A stretch of 64,000 nucleotides of DNA, taken from NCBI GenBank assembly GCA_030737835.1, contig CM060857.1, positions 4,343,279 to 4,407,278 of the forward strand. Reading direction: 5' to 3'. This stretch comes from Acorus gramineus (lineage: Eukaryota > Streptophyta > Magnoliopsida > Acorales > Acoraceae). How positions within the stretch are numbered: the first letter of the stretch is position 1; each line of letters starts with the position of its first letter. The notes below the pieces were generated by a model, which made no database searches, had not been told where the DNA came from, and saw only the letters and a list, made by a program, of their open reading frames with translations. This document shows positions 35,967-48,519 of this stretch, piece after piece. A program made the position numbers and the translations under genes.

Positions 35967-36333
35967 TTTTTTTTTTCTTGATAAATAATTTCATTCCATC
36001 ATAACAAAAAGGATTTACAAGTGTACATCAGTTTTAATCTTAAGAGAGATACAAGAAGAGGGAATGGGATTGGGCTATCCCATCTCTAAGAGTGAGACTG
36101 ATGTACTACTATGATGTAGCTAAAACCGGTGAACGAGAGGAAGATTCATTCGGTGAATGACAATTCATTTCGGAACTCTGATTTGAGTGATGCCAGCTTT
36201 CACTTCAGCAAGAAGTACCTGGATTTCATTATGGAGCTGAGAGGGGCAGAATAATGTAGAGCCCATTGGGGATTGTAAGGCCGCCAATGCGTCTGCCACC
36301 CGATTGCCTTCTCTATAGCATCTGCCACAGCTT
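35967..36333 (-). mobile_element. 5'-truncated LINE, RNase H end
   Basis: 367 bp flanked by a 13-bp duplication TCTCATCAGTCTC (35954-35966, 36334-36346). The minus strand ends in a poly(A) run (T run 35967-35976). It encodes REGNRVADALAALQSP, the conserved end of the RNase H domain found at the C-terminus of many plant LINE ORF2 proteins, continues to KAGITQIRVPK and stops near 36170, followed by a 3' UTR. Target-primed insertion with 5' truncation explains every feature. Confidence 0.9.
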
Positions 36334-36346
36334 TCTCATCAGTCTC

Positions 36347-36957
36347 CTTGCATGTGAGTGAGAGCTTATATAATATTCTCTTTCACGCGTCAAAACCATT
36401 TGTATGTTGTCTTTTGAATCTTTTTCCTCCATTTACTAATCCCCTGGTTTGGCTATGAAATAAGGAGGAATAAGCCGAAAAAAATTATTTGTTTTGTGAA
36501 ATAATAAATATGATAAAGTTAACATAAGCTTTGATGATTATTCTGCTTATCAGGTATTATATATGCTAATAGATAAAAATATTTTTTTAAGTCATTTTAA
36601 AAATACTATATCAAGATACTATCACACACATCTCAAAACATATAACATCTATCATATCACACACATTTCCCACACTTATTCTCCAACACAAACAATTTAT
36701 ATAGATAGAGCTATCATTTTATAATATATGAACTTTTAATATTTTATCAACCATTTATCATATGTAAAGAAAAAAAATCATTTTACTTTTCTAATGAGAA
36801 TAACAAAATAGCAGCCAAACAAAAAAATCATTTATTTTTCATAGATAATTATTTATTATAGTATAGCCAGGAATTAATAACCTTACGTCACAACCAATTG
36901 AATGGTAAAAATATTTAAAAAATGGATAGGGAACGTGAAAAGTGGAAAAAAAAAATG
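36347..36957. other. AT-rich interval, no gene seen
   Basis: Low-complexity AT-rich sequence between the LINE tail and element F. Confidence 0.35.
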
Positions 36958-38631
36958 GGGAAATTAATTAGAGGTCCTCCCAACCACCCCTCTATTATTT
37001 TCAGGTCTCTGAACTTTTTGAAGATATTTCTGGGTCCCTAATTTTCAATCCCATTATTTCTAAGTCCAAACTAACGCTTTCCGTCGGATGCCTCCGTTAG
37101 CATACCAAAAATACCCCTTTAACAATCAAATTTTCCATGAAACATCAAAAACCCATTGTTTCTCTTTCACATCGACTATTCCTCTCATTCTTCTTCCCCA
37201 ATCGTTCAAAACCTTCTCTTCAAAACCATAGAAGAACCCACCAATGGCTGATCAACCCAAAATCATGCCTTTGAAACCCTAAATCGAACCTAGAAATCCA
37301 CGACAACAATGATTAACACCGTCAAACACTTTCCGACAATGAAGGTGACGAAGGAGGAACCACAAGACGCACGCTACCAACTTCGAAATACTAAACCGAC
37401 GACGGCGACGGCAGCGGCGGCGGCAAGGAGGGGATAGAACCACAAGGACTCCCCATTATAAGCTATCTTAATCCATTTTGGTACTTTGATATGGCTTCTG
37501 ATTACCTTGTTTGAAATGAAGAAGGAATCACTTCAAACATCCAAGGCATCCATCGAAGGAAACAGATGTAAACATTTCTCTGTATTCCACTTGTTGATTT
37601 TGTGAAATGTATGTTGTTATGTACTTTGTACATTCTTAATTAACCTGGGTACATGGTTAATTAATTTGGATACATTTTTAATCTATCAGGGTACATTGTT
37701 ATCATGAATGTATATGTTAATTGTGAGTTTCATGTTTAATTGTTGAATGTTTATCAAATACATAGAGTTTATTAACCATTTTATACTCCATGAGATTTCT
37801 CTAGTCTTAAACACTGATAACCCCAGTTTAATAGTGGGATTAGCAATACCATATGGATGAAGTAATACTTAAATAGAAACTCACACTTAAAAAATTTTCC
37901 TTTTCATATAATCGATAGGCCTAGGCAAGGATGTTCCCCCCTCTTTAACCATACACATTATTAATAATGGATAAATACCCCAAAAAATCAGTAAAATTTA
38001 TTTGTTATTATATATATTGTGAAAAAGGCATATATAATGATCTTGTCCTAGACCACCCCCACCAGTATAAGTCACATCTTTTAACAAAAGATGGGGTGTT
38101 TTGCCATCTTGTCAATTATATAATATGGCTATGCCTGTGTATCAGTATAAGTCATAAATATGTTTATGAGATATGTATGCTTATCTTTTGTTTATCAAAT
38201 ATAATATGTCAGATAGAATATGTTTATCAAATACATAGATTTATAGCTATACAAAATGTTATTGTTAATTAATCTGAGTGCATTGTTAATTAATCTGGAT
38301 ACACTATTAATCTATTTTGGTACACTATTATCATGTATGTATATGTTACTTGTGAGTTTCATGTTTTTATTTCTGTGATTTTGATCTGGATTGTTAGCTA
38401 GCATGTCTTTATTAGGTACATTATTTTTGTACATCATATGGAAGAATGATGTGCTAATTTTGGCTTGGTCCTGGTTAGTATCTTGGTGCATACATATTCT
38501 TAGTCTTTTGATATATATATAACTTATGTCTTTTGTTCATCATATCAGACGAATGAGTAACTGTTCTTTTATTCCTCCTTTAAGAATGTTTTAATACTAT
38601 GATATAATATAGTTCTGTTAAAATTTTTAGG

Positions 38632-38790
38632 GTGAACTGCGGCATGTTCGTAAATAAATTTGGTGAGTATCTTATTAAAAGGATGGACATGAACTTCGGA
38701 CAAGGCGACACTCTAAGATTCAGAGCTGAATATGCTGCAAAGATCCTAAGACGGTCCAAAGAAAGTGTTATGAATGTACAAGAACTATGT
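38632..38790 (+). pseudogene. Ulp1 (C48) protease C-terminal exon, plus copy
   Basis: Reads NCGMFVNKFGEYLIKRM then RAEYAAKILR. NCGMF matches the catalytic Cys strand of Ulp1/SENP proteases (N-D-C-G-x-F, here lacking the Asp). The His and Asp of the triad are not present. Acceptor-like TTTTTAG precedes it. Confidence 0.6.
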
Positions 38791-39481
38791 TATATATTAT
38801 ATATAACTTGTGTTATACCATTATGAATGGAAGTTGTGTTATGAATGGATCTTGTGTTTATTTGTTAATCAATTGATGTTATGAATAGAACTGATTTTGT
38901 AAATGATAATTGTTTTATCCAAAGAAACTGTGTTATAAATGTACACGAACTATGTTATGTATTATATATAACTTGTGTTATATCATTATAAATGGAAGTT
39001 GTGTTATGAATGGATCTTGTGTATATTTGTTGACCAATTGATGTTATGAATGATAGTAGTTTTATGAATGGTATAATTTATGTGATACTATTAGTACTTT
39101 ATATGTATTCACTACCAGTACATTGTTAGTCCATCTGGGTACACTGTTAGTCACTACTAGTACATTGTTAGATCATCTGGGTACACTGTTACCTACTACC
39201 CTTATATATTCACAATAGTTTGAGCATCATTAGATTAACATGCACTGAATAAGTAATAAGTATATATAATAATCTCACTTAATACAAATAGATGTTCATA
39301 CATGGCAATACGACAATGTAATTAAAACAAAAAGTTGTTTTTTAAATTGGATCAATGACTTCATTCTTCAACTACAATTGAATTTCTCAATGTCATCCTG
39401 TTATGTCCAAGGCGCTATAGCATAATAAGGTACGATAATGTGAAAAATGACAAGTTATATATAATATGTAACATATTTCAT

Positions 39482-39642
39482 GTCCATTTATAACACGCTT
39501 TCTTTGGATCGTCCTAGGATCTTCGCAGTATATTCTCCTCTAAATCTTGGAATGTCGCTCTATCCGAATGTCCATCATTTTGATAAGATGCTAACCAAAT
39601 TTGTTTATGAACATGCTGTAATCCACCCTAAATGTCATCCTG
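39482..39642 (-). pseudogene. Ulp1 (C48) protease C-terminal exon, minus copy
   Basis: Reverse complement of the 38632-38775 exon with substitutions: the Cys codon position reads TAC (Tyr) and a stop occurs, so it is dead. 39700-39975 is likewise an inverted relative of 38785-39190, but in changed order. Confidence 0.6.
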
Positions 39643-41280
39643 ATGGTTGACAAGTTCTCAACTTCCATGAAATTAATGATACATCTTAAAATACGCTTTC
39701 AACCACAAGACCTGCATGTTTAATAGTGTACCCAAATTAACTAACAATTGTACTGGTAGTGTGTAACAATGTGCCCAGATGAACTAACAATGTACTAACA
39801 GTCAATGCATACAAAGTACTAATAATATTACATAAGTTATACCATTCATAACACAACTATCATTCATTACAATACTTATATTCATAACATCAATTGGTCA
39901 ACAAATACACTCAAGATTAATTCATAACACAATTTTCATTCATAATGGTATAACACAAGTTATATATAATATACGACATTCTTGGAAGGAGTTTTGTCAA
40001 TAACTTTTGAGTAGGAGATTTGGTGGATAACTTGGATGGAGCTTTGGTGGATGGCTTTTGAGTAGGGGCTTTAGTGGATGGCCACCATTATAAAACTCAG
40101 ACTTCTTCTTGATGTTAAATCTTCTGTTCGAACCATTTTCAATCCTACACAATGTGCAAAAATAAAATTAAAATAAAATTAGTTGCTAACAACAATTTAC
40201 ACACAATAACAACAATAGGTCACAATAATCAATTTGCATAACTAGGTTTCAAAATAACAGCTAATATGCTCCTAGACAATCATTAGTACTCTAAATGGTA
40301 TCTTAAGTTAGGAGAGTTCATAAATGGACAAATAAAAGCTAATATCACATATTCAGTGAAGAATTAAAACCCAGTTATGTATTTTAACAAGAGCACCAAA
40401 AGGTTTTCCATACAAGAATATGTGAGATTTTATGCTATTCATGTACAAGAAAAAAAGAGAAAGAAACTAAACAAGAAATAAGGAAAGATCACCTATGGTG
40501 ATCAGGACTCCAAATCATTTGTCCCGAAATGACTAAAGAGAAACGATTTAATTCAAATAAAATCAAATAACAATATACTCACAAATAACATAAGATAAAC
40601 ATAGGTTACTGAATATAGTTAACAGTGTACTCAGATGCCCTAATAGTGTACTGAGAAGAAATCAAATAACGGCTAATCACCGAAAACATATGAAAAAATT
40701 CAAATAAATATTGCAAATACACCTATCATTCCAGGAAAAAAAAATCATGATCTCATAACATAAAAGCAAATCAGTCTCAAACATAAAATCTCATAGTCGA
40801 AAAAAGAAACTCATCCATAAAAGCAAATTGTATCTCATATTCGTTTTGTAAATCCATCAATCCAAGAGATAGAAAATCTATAGACAAGAAGAGGAAGAAA
40901 AAACAAACCCTAATCTTTACATGCAGAATGGATCACAATGGTTTTTAGGTTTCGAATGGAGAAGCACAAAAGGTTTCGATTTCGTTCTCCATACGATTTT
41001 GGGAAAAAAAGAGTGTTATCGGAAAGGAGAAATGAATTTTAGAAGAAAAAAAGGGAGCGCTCAATGAAGAAGGGTTCGAATGTGAAAGGAGAGGATGAGT
41101 TGGAAAATAAAAGATTTGAAAGGGTATTTTTGGATGTTCAAAAAAGGGATCTGACAAAAACTGTAAAGTTGGATTTAAAAATAATTGGTTTGAGAGATAG
41201 GGACCCAGAGAAAACTCAAAAAAATCAAGAGACCTAAAGATAATAGAGGGGTGATTGGAAGGACCTCTAATTAATTTCCC

Positions 41281-41567
41281 TAAATAATTGAAAGAGTTAT
41301 TCTAAAAAAAAAATTTGCTCTATTAAACTGTATCTTAAAACAATTTTGAAAGTTATTTTTATCAAAATGTAATGTGTTACAGACCATCCTGCGCAATAAT
41401 TGAGAACTACTACCACCAACACAAAGAGCACATGCATCATACAAATATGTACATATTTGTTTCCCCAAAAAAATATGTATTCCGTACACTCTATCTGACA
41501 AAATAGGCAAAATTTGTTTAAAGCGTGTGTATATATATATATACACACACACTTTTGTGGCATTCAT
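41281..41567. other. Short spacer with (TA)n(CA)n microsatellite
   Basis: TGTGTATATATATATACACA at about 41525-41555; otherwise AT-rich and non-coding. Confidence 0.5.
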
Positions 41568-42800
41568 TTTTCTTTGGGGCAGAGATACTCCCACCACCTA
41601 AATTATAAGTCCCACCACCCTATTGAATCCCCCACCTTTCATTTTGATTTTCAATACACCCACCTCCTAATAAATACCAATTTAATGGATCACCAACCCC
41701 ACCACCTACCCTAAATCAACACAACAAACTCTCTCTTCTTCCCCTTCTCTTCTCTGTTTTGTAGGATTTCTTTCAATCGAGGGCTTCTTCCAAAATAAAA
41801 GAAGCATTGTGAGCCCTCTTCAAGCCGCCCTGAATCCACCTCAAGCGTGCATCACCATTCTCGCCGTCCCCTACCACAGCCCTACCCATTGTCACCTCGT
41901 GAACTCTCAAAGAGGTATTTGATTTTTCATTTGTCATTTACATGAGTGGTATTGGTCATTCATGGGTTGTATTCATTGATTTTTTACTATTGTATAATTA
42001 TTGAAATTTTTATTAGAAATTTAGGGTTTTGATAGGAAATTAGGGTTTTTAAAGAGAAATGTATGGTTTAGGCTGAATATTTTTATTTTTTTAATTCAAA
42101 GATATGATTGTGATTGAATTTTCATATATTTGGTTTAAACTGTATATTACTAAGTATGAGATTTTTTGATACAAAGTTAGGGTTTTGATAGTATGTTAGG
42201 GTATTTTTGGGAAAATATATGATTTAGAGTCAATTTATTTTTTATTTTTGGATTAAAAAAAAAAGATTGTGATTGCATTTGTTTAGTTTAAACCCTATGT
42301 TTTATCATCATTGAACATGTTTGGATCAGATTTGTTAGTTATTCAGAGGGATTTGTGGCGTGGGTAATATGATTTTATAATGCCTTTAGTCGTCAATTTG
42401 TTCTTTGTTTGTGTTAATGGATGCGTACATGAATCATCTTTTGTGACGTGTTTTGGTATTATTTGTTAATTGTTACTGTGGGTTGATGTGATTTGTGTAT
42501 TCTTTAAATGGTTGATCGAAATGATAATATGATTTCAAAGGGAATTCTTGTGTTAATGCACATGTTAGGCTGAGTCTTCTTCTATTAGATTGTCAAGTTG
42601 ATCTACTATGTGGATGGTTATTTGTTATAATTATATTAGTAGCCTAGAACTGGTTTGTTAGTGTTTCAAATACCCATAGTGAGGGTTTGTTTATTTTATT
42701 TTTTTGATGATGAATCATTAGAATGTGCATGGCTGTCTCTATCTTGTAGTCTAATTCTTTATCAAGTTTTTCTCATTAATGTTGGCCGTAACAATTAATT

Positions 42801-42824
42801 GGGGGGGGGGGGGGGGGGGGGGGG
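42801..42824 (+). repeat. Homopolymer run of 24 G
   Basis: An uninterrupted G run just upstream of the PMD start. Length may be an assembly estimate. Confidence 0.8.
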
Positions 42825-42939
42825 CTAGGGAATAGTCTATATTGTGGGGGTGCCAATGAGTTGGATATTTGATAGATTGTAGGCTTTATGTCTATTATTT
42901 TTATATTTTTATATATTATTTGAACCAATAGTTCGCAGG

Positions 42940-44950
42940 ATGCCTCCGAAGCCACGCGTTCCACAAACTGCTTCAAATCGGAGACGCCAATCTAAAAGAT
43001 TAACTAAAGATGTTCCTTCAACGTCAATCATCCCATACGTTCAAGAAGTGGCATCAAGTTCTCAAAATGTTGGGATCGAACAACAAGAGGAAGGTGAGAG
43101 GGAAGAAGTAGAGGTAGAAGCAGATTCAGATATTGATGAAGGTAGTATGAAGGGTCCTTTTCCTGGTGGTCCAGAAACTAATGAGCTTCTCATTGACTAT
43201 CGACATCATGTGGCATATCGTATATGGAATGGCAAGGTATATATTATATCCATAAATATTTGTTAGTTTCTTTTAACCAAGTGTTCCTGCTGTTGCAATT
43301 GGATCATATGTTATCTTAGTTAAATCTTAATTTTAATCTCTCCTCCACCCCCCCCCCCTCCCCTGCTCTGAAGAATTGTTGTCTAGGATATATTATTGTA
43401 TGTATATGTTCTCATTTCGATCTGTATACTTTAGAAATGAAACAAATTTTCTTTTTGTGTTTATCTTTTTAAGTTATTATATAATTTGAGGTCAGATGTG
43501 GTGCAAATTTGTGGTCCTATTCTTACTGATCTCTATATCATAGTTCTTATATGTTGTCCATATGTGATATTCTTTAATTTTTTAAATGCATACCAGATAA
43601 AACATTTATGTATTATAATCATTGAAAAGATATGCATAAATTACTTTGCTTTTTATATCGTTTCTATTGCCTGGAAAACCTTTTTTCTGTCAAAGTTGTA
43701 GTTTGGATATTATTTTGCACTAATATCTTTTTGTGCTTTTCAAGCCTTGATAATTATACATCTCTCTCTCTCTCTTTCTCTCTCTCGTGATTAGATTCCT
43801 TGTTGGATCCTTATGAATTTTTTTACTCATGCCATGAAGCTTATTTTCTTTTCTTCCATTCCGTGTTGGAATTGAAGTAGTGTCATGTCCCCTTTGTTTT
43901 CACATTTTTGCATCTCTTTTTAATGTATAATGGTTTTGTATTTTCCGTATTAATGTATATTGATTTTGTTTTTCTAAAATTTGAAGTTGATCTAATGCAG
44001 CATGTTGTAGAACTTTATTGCATTTGTTTGTTTATGATAAATAGAATTTAATGTAATTTTGAATATATTTTTGCACAGAAGCGTTCCATGTTGAGATGTC
44101 GACAGCCTGTTACCCAATTGGATAGTTGGAGTTTAGATGATGAGTCCATTGAATTCATGAATATAATCAGGGGGAGTGGTCTCCTACCATTGGTTCAATG
44201 GAGCTTCAAAACAGTAAATTGTCATTTAATTTCTGCAATGGTTGAGAGGTGGCACCCAGAAACAAACACATTCCATCTACCATTCGGGGAAATGGGCATC
44301 TCCTTGGACGATGTAGATCAGATCGTAGGTATTCCAGTAATGGGTCGTGCAGTGTCCAAGCCAGTCATTATAAAGACAGAAGAAGTTGTGAAATTAGTTC
44401 ACAGAGCACTTCACCTCAATCCCACTAACATTTCTGTTGAATTGGAAACATTCAATGGAAGATTAGTCAGATTGTCTTGGCTGAAGGACAATCTGGCTAA
44501 GAAGACCAGTTCAATGCCCACGCATAGCATTGAGTGTGCTGTTCGAGGATATCTCTTATATCTATTGGGTTGCACCATTTTTGCTGATAAGACTGGCACA
44601 TATGTCTCTGTGGAGTATCTTCAGTATCTTGAGGATCTAGACAAGGTAAAGGAATATGCTTGGGGCGCAGCTACTTTAGTTCACTTGTATCGTCAACTCG
44701 GGATGGCATCAAGGGCAAAGTGCAAATCAATTTCTGGTTACCTCACTTTAATTCAGGTATTATTAACTTATATCTTAAATTTCTATAACAACATTATATT
44801 AACATAAATGATCATTTGCGTAATTGATTTCATGAATATAGGCATGGGTGTACGAACACTTTCCTGTTCTCAGGCCAGGAGATGAGATTCGTGTACACAG
44901 GGAATTGCCTCGAATGGCTCTATGGAAGGACTGTAGAAATAATCCTGGAT
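42940..44950 (+). CDS. Plant mobile domain (PMD) protein, exons 1 to 3 (split by element C)
   Basis: Exons 42940-43236, 44079-44756 and 44842-44950, all with GT-AG borders that keep frame. Exon 1 has a basic N-terminus and an acidic stretch, then GPFPGGPETNELL, the family's entry motif, and HVAYRIWNGK. Exon 2 is the PMD core (PF10536): LRCRQPVTQLDSW, ALVERWHPETNTFHLP-like MVERWHPETNTFHLPFGEM, TLDDV-type SLDDVDQIVGIPVMG, and LVHLYRQLGMASR. Exon 3 reads HFPVLRPGDE. PMD proteins are host silencing factors (MAIN/MAIL) or transposon proteins; here the gene lies inside MULE H, so the transposon form is likely. The insertion splits exon 3 after codon 36. Confidence 0.85.
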
Positions 44951-47880
44951 TGTCACACCCCGGGCGTCCCCGGTACGCGGCAAGTGTATATAAAATATCA
45001 AATCTACACAGGAGGTCAATAATATCATACACAAGCAGCCAGAATGACACACAGACAACAAAAGCAGGGCTGACATGATATATACACCAAATGCGGATAA
45101 CTAAAGACTGAATCTGTAATCAAAACACACTACAGACTCCATACATAATCACATGTCCTGTGAGAGCCAATATACATACAAAGACATCCAAATACAACAC
45201 AAACGCGTGCCCAAGCACGGAAAATAATACATACTGGTACAAGGGATGCTGATAGCCTCTGAAACTCGCGGGACGTGGCGCTACTCCGCTACTGATGAAG
45301 TCCCTCGGGGAGCTCCTCCTCCAGATCCGACTCAGATGACATTGAAGAAAAATATTATGCGAGGGGTGAGCCACACGCTCAGTGAACGGCACAACCCATG
45401 CATCACAGACAATATTGACCACAACCAGATAATCCTTATCATCCACAATCTCATTACCCAAGCCACAACAATGATAGCAACAACTCAAAGCCGTGGGTCG
45501 CTCAATCGCCAACCCACTACACCCTCACCCTCACCCTTCAATGGGCGACAAAGGATATTGGGACTGGCTACACACAACCAGCGGGTCGCTTCCGCCAACC
45601 CGCTACACCCTCACCCTCACCCCTCAAGGGGTGACCAAGGATATTGGGACTAACTGCACCAAAACCAACGGGTCGCTTCCGCCAACCCGCTACACCCTCA
45701 CCCTCACCCTTCAATGGGTGACATAGGATTTTGGGACTTACAATCCAGTGGGTCGTCACATCGCCGGCCCACCATACCCTCACCCTCACCCTCAACAGGT
45801 GACCTAGGCTCTTGGGACTGACTAGGCTGTTGGTCACCCTTGGTCCACCGATAGTCTCTCCTCACTCCGTAGGTCGTTTGGCCACTCCCATGTTCAGCAC
45901 AGTCCTTCTACCAAATCAGGAGGCGCCTACTAATGGGAGCCCCTGCACGGGACAACCTGTCTAACGCTGAGGTAGTCTCTACACGGATCCAACGAAGGGA
46001 ACAGAACAGCCTATCCATCGCATATGATCCACTCGGATCCGCAGACAACACACCATAACAACACTAATGTTCTGAATTCCTCAGAACCCACCAGGGCGCA
46101 TAACTAAGATGCGGGGAAACATGCATAAGGTTATAATAGGGTGGAATATCGTTGGGGAAAGAAACTCGGGAGGGCAGCGTGAGTTCCCGTTATAGGACAC
46201 CCCGACAACCAAACAAGGAACACGGTGTACCCTAACCCGGGTCTCACCGCTGTCCTCGCAAGGCCCCTCCCCTATAATATTCACTATAACATGCAATTTT
46301 AACAAATACTAGCATTTAATTTAATAAATAAACTAGTAGGGCACATGCATCGGTCGGGCTTCCTAACATGGAAACAGGGGACATGCTGCATGGCTCATAC
46401 ACATATCCTATGGGTGCAAGTCCCTAACATGCAAAGTCTAGGGTAACATGCATTCTACAATTAAATCATGCTCGCATGATATACATATACACATGCCAAT
46501 ATCTATCCATGGTGCCCCAGGAGAGGTCGGTATACGCCCAAGTGCGTATAAGTCCCACTCACCAAAGTCTGGGTTGTCGCGCGACCGTCCGTCTAGATCT
46601 GCAAGACAGACATTCAATATGGTGAGAACAATACATAAATACACAAAAATACATCTAAAATATCTTACACTCGGACAAGCGTACATACGGCCCGTACGCA
46701 CGCGTATCCGAGCATCCCGACTCACTCCCGAGCCCACCGGGCAACCGCACGCACGGCCACCCGCCTCGGGCGCACCGCCGAGCCCCCGGCCCGCGCGCCC
46801 GGACAGCCTGCCGAGCATCTGCCCACAAGCCCCGGACACACTGCACGCCCGGGCGCACGCCCGCGCGCGCACCCGCGCGCACGCCCTCGCGCGCCCGGCA
46901 AACTGGTGCACCTGCTCCCAGCCTACCCGAGCTAGCCCTGCAGCCTACCCAGCGCGCACGCCCAGCCCTGCTGGCCCCCAGCACCAGCCGAGCGCCCGCA
47001 CGCCCTGCCCTGCTGGCCCCCAGCATAGCCCGAGCGCACGCACGCGCGCACGCGCGCGCGCATCCGCGCCAGCCACTGCGCCTGCACCCCCTGCGCTGCT
47101 GCCCTGCCCGAGACAGCAGCCCGCCTGCCAGCCCGAGCTCCTCTACCACCCACCTCCGACCACCACCACAGCCTCCGACCGCCTCCCACAGCCCTCCGGC
47201 GGCCACCCACCGCCGCCAACCTCCTCCCAACCCCATTTCCACCCTCCTAGCATACATCTAAGCAAGAAAGAGAGGAAAAAGAGGCTTACCAAGGGGAGGA
47301 AAGGAAATCCGGTTGCTCTCCGCGCACCGAAACCTCTCCCAAAGGGCTTCCAACGCCCGGATCTACTCCCACCTCCGAAATGGGCCAAAACAGAGGAGAA
47401 GAGAGGGGGGACGGAGGGGCAAATCTCACCGGAATCCGGATTTGAAAGCACCGGAGTGTAGATCGGGACCCGATCTACACTTCCTATGCTTTAGGTTTTA
47501 AGCTTTGAGGGGTCTAAGGGCCTCAAAAGCAAGAAAAACGGAGGAGAGGAGAGAGAGGGCTCAAGGTAGGAGATGATGAATAGTGCCAGGATATTTTTAG
47601 ATTCCACTTATATAGCGGGCGACTTAAAATACCCGGATACGCCCTGAAACTGCGAAATTTCAGAAACGTTACCGGAATTCAACGAAATTTTCGTGAGAGG
47701 TCTAAAACGGCACCAGGACACCAAATATGCAGTTAGATTTCTAATCGGAGTCCTCTAACTCGGGACGATAGCTAACAGTCCAAAAATTAGCGGTTCCGAT
47801 CGAAAATCGAAAAAAAAACAAAAAACTGCCAGAACGCTCCAACGGTTACCAGCAGGCTAAAAAGTGACACATATATAACA
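44951..47880 (-). repeat. 3' LTR of C
   Basis: Reads TGTTATATATGTGTCAC from 47880 leftwards to GGGGTGTGACA at 44951. Holds four units of about 80-87 bp containing CCCTCACCCTCACCC (45515-45790) and an extremely GC-rich CpG block (46680-47240) with alternating CG/CA runs. Confidence 0.9.
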
Positions 47881-47897
47881 TTCTTCCCCCCTTAGGA
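47881..47897 (-). other. Polypurine tract of C
   Basis: Minus strand CCTAAGGGGGGAAGAA directly before the 3' LTR start, preceded by GAGGACAAAATTT, the usual context in plant Ty3-gypsy elements. Confidence 0.8.
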
Positions 47898-47929
47898 AAT
47901 TTTGTCCTCAAAATATGCAAAAACATCTA

Positions 47930-48105
47930 GGAGGAGAAAAGATGCGGATACGCGTCACACCTGGCATCCATGAGCTTCCATGTGTCCTTGACACCGGAAC
48001 GGTGCTGCCATTGCACCTCGACCAACTGGACGGTCTTGGTGCAGAGCCTCCTCACGCGGCGGTCCATGATCTCAATCAACTGCTCCACGAATGACTGTCC
48101 GGCTC
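47930..48105 (-). pseudogene. C pol tail: chromodomain-region remnant
   Basis: Minus-strand reading EQLIEIMDRRVRRL, KTVQLVEVQWQHRSG, TWKLMD, YPHLFSS, the conserved end of chromovirus pol (family has ATWE..ED.MR..YPHLF). The remainder of integrase is missing. Confidence 0.7.
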
Positions 48106-48156
48106 AGAAACAAGCGGCTCGAACGGGACGACGTGAGCAGGATCGCGGACACACCC

Positions 48157-48400
48157 TTACCCAACTGCGAACCCACCACTCCAAGACGGAGAGGTAAGAA
48201 TTGGCGCTGAGGTGAGCCTCCGAGTAAACTCCAGGAAGCTCTCCTCGCAAGACGGGGACCACTCGAACCGGACATCCTTCCAAGTAAGGCGGTTAAGAGG
48301 AACAGCTATCTTCGAGAGACCCTCGTCAAGCTTCCTGCAATAACCCGCCAACTCGGGAAGCTCCGAATCCTAGCAGGGTTCGACGGTCGACGCCAATAAG
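48157..48400 (-). pseudogene. C pol remnant: RT to RNase H junction
   Basis: Minus-strand AGYCRKLDEGLSKIAVPLN RLT then WKDVRFEW and CEESFLEF (family: YRRFI.GFSKIA.PLT.LT.K...F.W...CE.SF). Only about 65 residues survive, ending in APILTSP. Confidence 0.75.
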
Positions 48401-48519
48401 ACGCGACGAGCGTCTTGCCCGGGTCCACAGATATGCCTTTACCAGAAATCACTCAGCCCAAAAGGCCTTAACCACCAACCAAAACTCACACCTGATCCAT
48501 CACCAGCTGATGCTTCCAG

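Larger units (their letters stand above)
36958..41280. mobile_element. MULE-like element F with Ulp1-protease remnants
   Basis: Long imperfect terminal inverted repeats: GGGAAATTAATTAGAGGTCC at both ends and continuing for over 150 bp (CACCCCTCTATTAT, GGGTCCC, AAAAATACCC). I see no clear 9-bp duplication. The interior has no transposase but carries the last exon of a Ulp1-like protease twice, in opposite orientations, and GTACATTGTTAG / CATCTGGGTACAC repeats. MULEs with Ulp1 genes are known in plants (Kaonashi type); this is probably a deletion derivative. 4.3 kb. Confidence 0.7.

Noticed and set aside
36949-41289. 9-bp target duplication for element F
   Set aside because: Flanks (AAAAAAATG and TAAATAATT) do not match; the ends alone support the element.
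45120-45512. 130-codon minus-strand frame in the LTR
   Set aside because: A similar frame recurs at 50986-51240 but is interrupted there; LTR sequence without coding signal.
45515-45790. Telomere-like CCCTCACCCTCACCC runs
   Set aside because: Not the plant CCCTAAA repeat; part of an LTR unit present in both LTRs of C and in A1/A2.
46448-47461. Open frames up to 337 codons in the GC-rich LTR of C (also 46655-47257, 52365-52990)
   Set aside because: They arise on both strands from CG/CA-rich repeats with few stops, have no domain, and differ between the two LTRs by frame-breaking indels.
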